This document shows positions 57,104 through 64,000 of a DNA stretch of 64,000 bases, piece after piece. The first letter of the stretch is position 1. Every line of letters begins with the position of its first letter. Under the pieces are notes generated by a model that saw only the letters and a program-made list of their open reading frames with translations, was not told where the DNA came from and made no database searches. The DNA lies in NCBI RefSeq assembly GCF_014633365.1, contig NC_068347.1:34700116-34764115 (forward strand). The letters run 5' to 3'. The DNA comes from Diospyros lotus. Its lineage: Eukaryota; Streptophyta; Magnoliopsida; Ericales; Ebenaceae. The position numbers and the translations under genes were made by a program.

Positions 57104-60100
57104 TGTAACGGCCCGCCTCCCGGAGCCCCTATCGCGGATAGAGGATCCGTGAGAGGGTCATTATAAAAATGATATCGAACAATGACGCACCTACGACACA
57201 CACATAACCCTTTTTGAAATCATAATTTTTCTTTATTATAACATCTCATCATAATCTTTACAAACCATTCATCACTTGGGCCCCACCTGGGCTTACATAA
57301 CATGCGACAAACTCTGAAAACATAAACATTAACCTTTTTAAGACACGATGACACCCAGGATCTAGGTTCGGGAGAGCTCTGCACTTGCTACCATGACTTA
57401 ACGGCCTGGACCCAAATCCCGATGAACACACCTGCGGTCTCAGGATATGCTGACCTGGAATGATGTAAAACAAACATGAGTCGCGAGACTCAGCAAGCTC
57501 TAGAAAGAAAGGCTGAGGGTTTAGGATAGGACTCTTCCCATGACACCCCATGCAATTCATGTCAATGAAATCACGCCATGTCATGAGCTATACGTACCTT
57601 ACTTCTACATGCATAACATAAAATAAACTGCACATAAGGAACCAGGGGCCCACATAAGTCAAACATTGGCACCCGGGTCCCACATACAAACCTGTTGTAG
57701 CCTAACATAGGCCACCATATCATCATTCTCTTAGACCAGCCTTTTCCTGACATGGTCGGCTTTTCCTGACATTCAACTTTTGTCCTTTCCTGATACTTGT
57801 TACATACTTTTCCTGATTCCCATCATATTCTCATGTGTTCATCATGTCATACATCACATAATCATATACTTCCGCGATCTTGGTCTTCCCTCGGGCCAAC
57901 CCCGAGCTAAAATCTAAGCCGAGCCGAAGCTCACATGAGTCGGTACTCCCGACACCTGGCACGGTACTCCCGTCCAGAATAACAGTAACATTAGAACCAT
58001 GCGATGCAACACATAAGAAATGCAAGGGCTTCCGTAGCATAAACGTGATGACAAGGCCCCCATAAACCAAACATCAGGCCCTGCTACGCCCACACATAAG
58101 AATTCACACATGCGACATGCTCTAAATGCATATGCTCATCTAGGGTACCCAAGTTGGCTCTTGGACCAACCGGGTCATGTAAATGTTCACACATCCCGTC
58201 ACACACAAAGCATGTCCCCACGTGAATGCAACCCAGCCCTTTGTAGCACACACATCATGAAATGCACAAACCAAGGCGGGAATCTGGAGTACCAGCTCTT
58301 CTGGCCGTCTAGCGCTTATCGTAACAACCGATGACTGGCGCCCATACATCCAGCCATCAACTGCCACGACCCACGATCAACAGTCAGTGGCTTTGTACCC
58401 ATACCCTTAGACACACTTACTGACATTATTGACTTTATATCTTCCCAGCTTAACTTTACATAACATTTTTCCATAACTCATAACTCCTCATGTACATAAC
58501 CACATAACATCGTAATACCATTCTTATTACTTTTCATTCACATAAAGTCATCTCAACATACATAATAAACTCTTTAACACATTTTCTTAATTCTAACCAT
58601 AACCAATTTCTCTAAGAACCTAACCCCAACGGGTTCGGCATCATTCCCAAGGAAAGCGGAGCGATACGAAGCTCCGTGACGGTTGAAATAAAAGACGCCA
58701 TGACATCATTACTTAGCTTATCCCATTAACAATAAACTTATTAATAAAATAAAAGTCGTAAAATGATTACTACGCGGATTATTATTATTTATGCGTAGAA
58801 CCGAGTCAAGGTGAGGGAGGGTTTAGAGTATAAGAAACCTCAAAGACTTTTACGGGAAATAAATAACGTGAGAAGAGGGTTAAGAGCTTGCCTTTATGCG
58901 GCTATTTCTTGCCTTTCCTGACCTCCCACTGCGAAATAGCGTTTCCTGATAATTAATGAAATCATAAATTCCAATTATGTATTATCAACAAACATATACT
59001 CCACTTATATTTATTATTAAAACCATTCTCTTATATTCACGACCACACACAATTCACTGCTATCTCAACCATAACATATTTATCTACATATATATTCCTT
59101 TGCTTATCACCACATCAAGCCCAACTCAAGTACTGCTCACTTTCCACGATTAAATGGTCACCAAAATTCACCCTCCACATATATACATATACTTACACCC
59201 ATGCTCATAGACAAAATATTATACACTCTCACGCCAGTGAATTTATATACCTACACACCAAACTTAATCACCCAAACTTAATAAAATTAAACTTATAATT
59301 AAATTCTAATCATACAAATTAATAATACATAATCATCTACTTACCAGAGTAATCAAATCACAATTAAACTTGACTAAATTTCCAACTTCTCCCAATTTTT
59401 CTCGCCCTTTCCAGCCTCAACGCGCCATTTTCTTCTTCCAGATGCTTCCTGCTCGCTCACTGATTTCCTCCCAACTTAATCTCAATTTTACCTTTAATTG
59501 AGGCAATTTAAAGTAGCTAAGTCGGCAGAAAAACATGGCCAATTTGGCCTTAAAAAGCGTGCAAAATAAGTGGGGCGGGGGAGCAGCCGCTTGGACGCGC
59601 CAGCGCGCGCCACGTGGTTGCGCAAGGGGCCTGTACTGGCGCCCCAAAACGGCGCCGTTTCAGCGCTCCCTTGCTGCCCAAAAATATTAATTCCTTCCCC
59701 AGCGCGCGCGCCAGCCCCTTGGCTCGATCCCGCGCCTCACGCCAGCACCAGCGCGCACGCGGCCACTGGGCTGGCTGCTTCCTTGGTAATAAAGACACAC
59801 TTAATTAATTTTATAATGACTTCCTGTCACTTCCGAAAATCTACACTTAAACCCATAACTTCCAAAAACCTACACATACACCCCTAACTCTCATTTCCTT
59901 TATTGCACTTATACATCAAACATTCTAGAAATTTTCCCAAATTACTTTATTTTAATCTTTTCCTAAATATTCCTTAATAAATAATTATTTTCTCATAAAT
60001 AAACATTTTACTTAATTCTCCAAATACCTAAACAATTTAATATTGCCTTTTAACCCACAAATATTTAACAATTATTAATTGCTCCGACCAAATTAGTAAT

Positions 60101-60133
60101 CATTATTTATTTCCCAAATTTTAGGATATTACA
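57104..60133 (-). repeat. 3' LTR of RE-C
   Basis: 3030 bp from TGTAACGGCC to GGATATTACA. Holds GGTACTCCC boxes at 57942 and 57963, the palindrome TGAGTCGCGAGACTCA at 57477-57492, the GCTTGCCT box at 58811-58893, and a GC-rich stretch at about 59570-59760 with AACGGCGCCGTTT. Open frames inside are identical in the other LTR only because the LTRs are identical. Confidence 0.93.
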
Positions 60134-60180
60134 ATTCTCCCCTCCTTAATAGAATTTCGTCCTCGAAATTCGCATTCAAT
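60134..60180 (-). other. Polypurine tract and pol 3'-end relic of RE-C
   Basis: The minus strand reads CGAATTTCGAGGACGAAATT, then CTATTAAGGAGGGGAGAAT, next to the 3' LTR. It is the same as the end of RE-B and nearly that of RE-A, where it is the last part of pol. Its survival in an element without pol suggests RE-C arose by internal deletion. Confidence 0.8.
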
Positions 60181-60627
60181 GTACTCAAACACCGAGGGTA
60201 TTTGCCTCTTATGACTACTTAACCTTATCGCAACAATCCTCAAACGTCACATAAACACTTACTAAAACTAGGAACTTAGGAAATTGGGCTCAAGTAGGAT
60301 AGTTGGTAGACTAAAGGGTACGGGCGACCGTTCGCGACTGGCCGACTGTTTCCTCACCGTCACTCGTCAACGCACTATACCTTCTTACCCCTGTTTTCCT
60401 TTCTACCATTAGTCCCATTCATTAAAATAGCGCTACCCTCACATTCCTTCACATATCATTTGGAAGCTATCTTAGCAACTTTCATCATCTGTACACAAAC
60501 CCACATTTTATTCCGCACACATAATTTACATACGTTTACCACTTACTAACCACATATATTACACATACTTTCCTTTACTTAACCCCCTATTTTACAATGT
60601 TTCCCTACTACCCAAGATATCGCCTCC

Positions 60628-61221
60628 TTATGCAGCACTCCCTTCGTCCCCTTTGGCTCGGGACGTCGCTTCATTCTCAAGGTCATCAAGGTCTTCATTG
60701 TCTCCTACGCTGGAACGGGCTGATTCCATACCCCGATCCTCACACTCCCATGCTGCTAATACCGAGGGTAGGTTCTTAGGGAATCGTCCAATTCCGGTCG
60801 GGTCTTCCCGGAACTTCCAACTAGGCTCCCAAAATTTTGCATGTCGCTCAAGAACTCGAATGAACTTGCCATACTGGAACAAAAGATTTACATCTTCCAA
60901 GAGCATTTCTGCTATGTGCTTCCAAAAGTCATTCATAAATTTCTTAGTAAATAAAACCTATTTTTGAGATAGACCCCAGAATTGCTCATAGACTGTGGAT
61001 CTGAATACTTGGTTAACCCGGCACAGATAACTGACTATCATTTCATCTTGATGCTGGGCACCTCCCATATGAGTGAGCAGCTCATGCTCCCAGCGGTGCC
61101 ACCACAAATCCAGGGCTCCCAAGCCAGTGTCTGGTACTCTATGACTCGGCTCTCCAGGCTCCATAGTAATCTCCAATCTGCACACCATGTCATTTAACAC
61201 ATTATTAGAGAAAGAAACCAT
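60628..61221 (-). CDS. Gag-like protein of unknown family in RE-C (one in-frame stop)
   Basis: From 61221 the frame reads a leader, then WWHRWEHELLTHMGGAQ, DEMIVSYLCRVNQVF and EQFWGLSQK, and stops at TAG 60958-60960. It continues in the same frame with FMNDFWKHIAEMLLED, AKFWEPSWKFREDPTGIGR and ENEATSRAKGDEGSAA to 60628. The same segments occur in order in RE-A (24687-25258). About 197 residues if the stop is read through. No CCHC knuckle, protease or membrane segment is seen. The place after the primer site is where gag lies, so a capsid-like or RNA-binding role is my inference. A TGTGCAG at about 61180 could be a splice acceptor, as in RE-A. The single stop may be leaky, or this copy may be dead. 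Confidence 0.55.
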
Positions 61222-61433
61222 TCTTCCAAACCTAAGGGTTCTTATACTTTTCAGTCAAGACTAGCGCCTAATAGCTAAACATCCCTTAATCTTTACCCGA
61301 TACCTATGCATACAGAACCGTATTATTTCCTAACTTACACATAAGGATAGGATCCTAACTACTCGACTAAAGACACGCTCCAAACCTTATTCGATCGTCC
61401 TATGTGTGCAGAGTCCCCTTCCTTACCTAACTT

Positions 61434-61445
61434 GCTCTGATACCA
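61434..61445 (-). other. Primer binding site of RE-C (initiator Met tRNA)
   Basis: The minus strand reads TGGTATCAGAGC, an exact match to the usual plant initiator-Met primer site, three bases inside the 5' LTR. Confidence 0.9.
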
Positions 61446-61448
61446 AAC

Positions 61449-64000
61449 TGTAACGGCCCGCCTCCCGGAGCCCCTATCGCGGATAGAGGATCCGTGAGAG
61501 GGTCATTATAAAAATGATATCGAACAATGACGCACCTACGACACACACATAACCCTTTTTGAAATCATAATTTTTCTTTATTATAACATCTCATCATAAT
61601 CTTTACAAACCATTCATCACTTGGGCCCCACCTGGGCTTACATAACATGCGACAAACTCTGAAAACATAAACATTAACCTTTTTAAGACACGATGACACC
61701 CAGGATCTAGGTTCGGGAGAGCTCTGCACTTGCTACCATGACTTAACGGCCTGGACCCAAATCCCGATGAACACACCTGCGGTCTCAGGATATGCTGACC
61801 TGGAATGATGTAAAACAAACATGAGTCGCGAGACTCAGCAAGCTCTAGAAAGAAAGGCTGAGGGTTTAGGATAGGACTCTTCCCATGACACCCCATGCAA
61901 TTCATGTCAATGAAATCACGCCATGTCATGAGCTATACGTACCTTACTTCTACATGCATAACATAAAATAAACTGCACATAAGGAACCAGGGGCCCACAT
62001 AAGTCAAACATTGGCACCCGGGTCCCACATACAAACCTGTTGTAGCCTAACATAGGCCACCATATCATCATTCTCTTAGACCAGCCTTTTCCTGACATGG
62101 TCGGCTTTTCCTGACATTCAACTTTTGTCCTTTCCTGATACTTGTTACATACTTTTCCTGATTCCCATCATATTCTCATGTGTTCATCATGTCATACATC
62201 ACATAATCATATACTTCCGCGATCTTGGTCTTCCCTCGGGCCAACCCCGAGCTAAAATCTAAGCCGAGCCGAAGCTCACATGAGTCGGTACTCCCGACAC
62301 CTGGCACGGTACTCCCGTCCAGAATAACAGTAACATTAGAACCATGCGATGCAACACATAAGAAATGCAAGGGCTTCCGTAGCATAAACGTGATGACAAG
62401 GCCCCCATAAACCAAACATCAGGCCCTGCTACGCCCACACATAAGAATTCACACATGCGACATGCTCTAAATGCATATGCTCATCTAGGGTACCCAAGTT
62501 GGCTCTTGGACCAACCGGGTCATGTAAATGTTCACACATCCCGTCACACACAAAGCATGTCCCCACGTGAATGCAACCCAGCCCTTTGTAGCACACACAT
62601 CATGAAATGCACAAACCAAGGCGGGAATCTGGAGTACCAGCTCTTCTGGCCGTCTAGCGCTTATCGTAACAACCGATGACTGGCGCCCATACATCCAGCC
62701 ATCAACTGCCACGACCCACGATCAACAGTCAGTGGCTTTGTACCCATACCCTTAGACACACTTACTGACATTATTGACTTTATATCTTCCCAGCTTAACT
62801 TTACATAACATTTTTCCATAACTCATAACTCCTCATGTACATAACCACATAACATCGTAATACCATTCTTATTACTTTTCATTCACATAAAGTCATCTCA
62901 ACATACATAATAAACTCTTTAACACATTTTCTTAATTCTAACCATAACCAATTTCTCTAAGAACCTAACCCCAACGGGTTCGGCATCATTCCCAAGGAAA
63001 GCGGAGCGATACGAAGCTCCGTGACGGTTGAAATAAAAGACGCCATGACATCATTACTTAGCTTATCCCATTAACAATAAACTTATTAATAAAATAAAAG
63101 TCGTAAAATGATTACTACGCGGATTATTATTATTTATGCGTAGAACCGAGTCAAGGTGAGGGAGGGTTTAGAGTATAAGAAACCTCAAAGACTTTTACGG
63201 GAAATAAATAACGTGAGAAGAGGGTTAAGAGCTTGCCTTTATGCGGCTATTTCTTGCCTTTCCTGACCTCCCACTGCGAAATAGCGTTTCCTGATAATTA
63301 ATGAAATCATAAATTCCAATTATGTATTATCAACAAACATATACTCCACTTATATTTATTATTAAAACCATTCTCTTATATTCACGACCACACACAATTC
63401 ACTGCTATCTCAACCATAACATATTTATCTACATATATATTCCTTTGCTTATCACCACATCAAGCCCAACTCAAGTACTGCTCACTTTCCACGATTAAAT
63501 GGTCACCAAAATTCACCCTCCACATATATACATATACTTACACCCATGCTCATAGACAAAATATTATACACTCTCACGCCAGTGAATTTATATACCTACA
63601 CACCAAACTTAATCACCCAAACTTAATAAAATTAAACTTATAATTAAATTCTAATCATACAAATTAATAATACATAATCATCTACTTACCAGAGTAATCA
63701 AATCACAATTAAACTTGACTAAATTTCCAACTTCTCCCAATTTTTCTCGCCCTTTCCAGCCTCAACGCGCCATTTTCTTCTTCCAGATGCTTCCTGCTCG
63801 CTCACTGATTTCCTCCCAACTTAATCTCAATTTTACCTTTAATTGAGGCAATTTAAAGTAGCTAAGTCGGCAGAAAAACATGGCCAATTTGGCCTTAAAA
63901 AGCGTGCAAAATAAGTGGGGCGGGGGAGCAGCCGCTTGGACGCGCCAGCGCGCGCCACGTGGTTGCGCAAGGGGCCTGTACTGGCGCCCCAAAACGGCGC
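61449..64000 (-). repeat. 5' LTR of RE-C, cut by the window end
   Basis: Repeats 57104-59655 at an offset of 4345 bp with no indel and no substitution that I noticed. The remaining 478 bp should lie past the window. Confidence 0.93.

Larger units (their letters stand above)
57104..64000 (-). mobile_element. RE-C: recent LTR retrotransposon with 3 kb LTRs and a 1.3 kb interior
   Basis: Minus orientation, nested in RE-B. 3' LTR 57104-60133, interior 60134-61448, 5' LTR from 61449 and cut by the window end (predicted end about 64478). A primer site next to the 5' LTR and a polypurine tract next to the 3' LTR are both intact. The two LTR stretches in view (57104-59655 and 61449-64000) keep a constant offset of 4345 bp and I found no difference, so insertion is very recent. 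The interior holds only a gag-like frame and about 450 bp of non-coding DNA; there is no pol. It must use enzymes supplied by another element. Confidence 0.92.

Noticed and set aside
59417..59887. GC-rich frames in the RE-C LTR
   Set aside because: They are identical in the second LTR only because the LTRs are identical; no family features and a mutually overlapping frame set.
57104..64000. The 4345-bp exact repeat as an assembly duplication
   Set aside because: The primer site at one junction and the polypurine tract at the other are exactly where an LTR element needs them, so a young retrotransposon explains the repeat; long reads would settle it.
1..64000. CRISPR arrays, operons, tRNA or rRNA genes
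   Set aside because: No regularly spaced direct repeats with unique spacers and no RNA gene signatures were seen; the gene content is plant nuclear.

Overview
This 64 kb window is plant nuclear DNA, most likely from a eudicot. It is AT-rich and intergene-heavy, and contains intronless CC-NB-LRR (CNL) resistance genes of the RPM1-like type, FAR1-family fragments with plant-type introns, and Ty3/gypsy LTR retrotransposons, hAT remnants and MITEs. I see no bacterial, organellar or viral genes, no CRISPR array and no tRNA or rRNA gene.

The backbone is a tandemly duplicated NLR locus with every copy on the minus strand. Two copies look intact (13761-16553 and 44660-47452, 930 residues each). A third (36000-37853) has lost its NB-ARC domain in frame and carries a stop in the LRR. 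A fourth enters the window only by its first codons (1-50). A possible fifth, vanished copy is marked by an NLR-type 3' flank (about 30.3-31.9 kb) and an NLR-type 5' flank (33.6-34.6 kb) with no NLR between them. Flanking DNA is duplicated with the genes: 1-5.5 kb matches 47.4-53.1 kb, 12.0-18.5 kb matches 42.9-49.5 kb, and 6.9-8.2 kb matches 30.3-31.5 kb. These paralogous copies act as empty sites and date several small transposon insertions. Beside the broken NLR lie two separated pieces of a FAR1/FRS-related (FRF-like) transcription factor gene: a coiled-coil exon at 35004-35173 and a frameshifted FAR1 DNA-binding exon at 38249-38780.

The rest is mobile DNA. Four diverged copies of a hAT (ZMYM1-like) transposase C-terminal remnant sit at 5.2, 10.3, 20.3 and 52.9 kb. 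Element RE-A (22032-30284, plus strand) is a degenerate Ty3/gypsy element with 2.3 kb LTRs and target duplication AAAAC. RE-B (53103-57103, minus strand) is a relative that landed in a hAT remnant. RE-C (57104 to beyond the window, minus strand) is nested in RE-B, with 3.03 kb LTRs, only 1.3 kb of internal sequence and LTR copies that look identical, so it moved very recently. MITEs with clear target duplications lie at 8857-9037, 16983-17788, 48207-48848 and 50132-50256. A MULE-like element at 2771-3729 holds a run of 30 G.

The most novel material is in the retroelements. RE-A and RE-C share a short gag-like protein I cannot assign to a known gag family. Otherwise diverged LTRs share a 16-nt hairpin (TGAGTC-N4-GACTCA) and repeated GGTACTCCCG boxes. 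RE-A and RE-B carry a stop at the same codon of their dead pol gene, which suggests amplification in trans.
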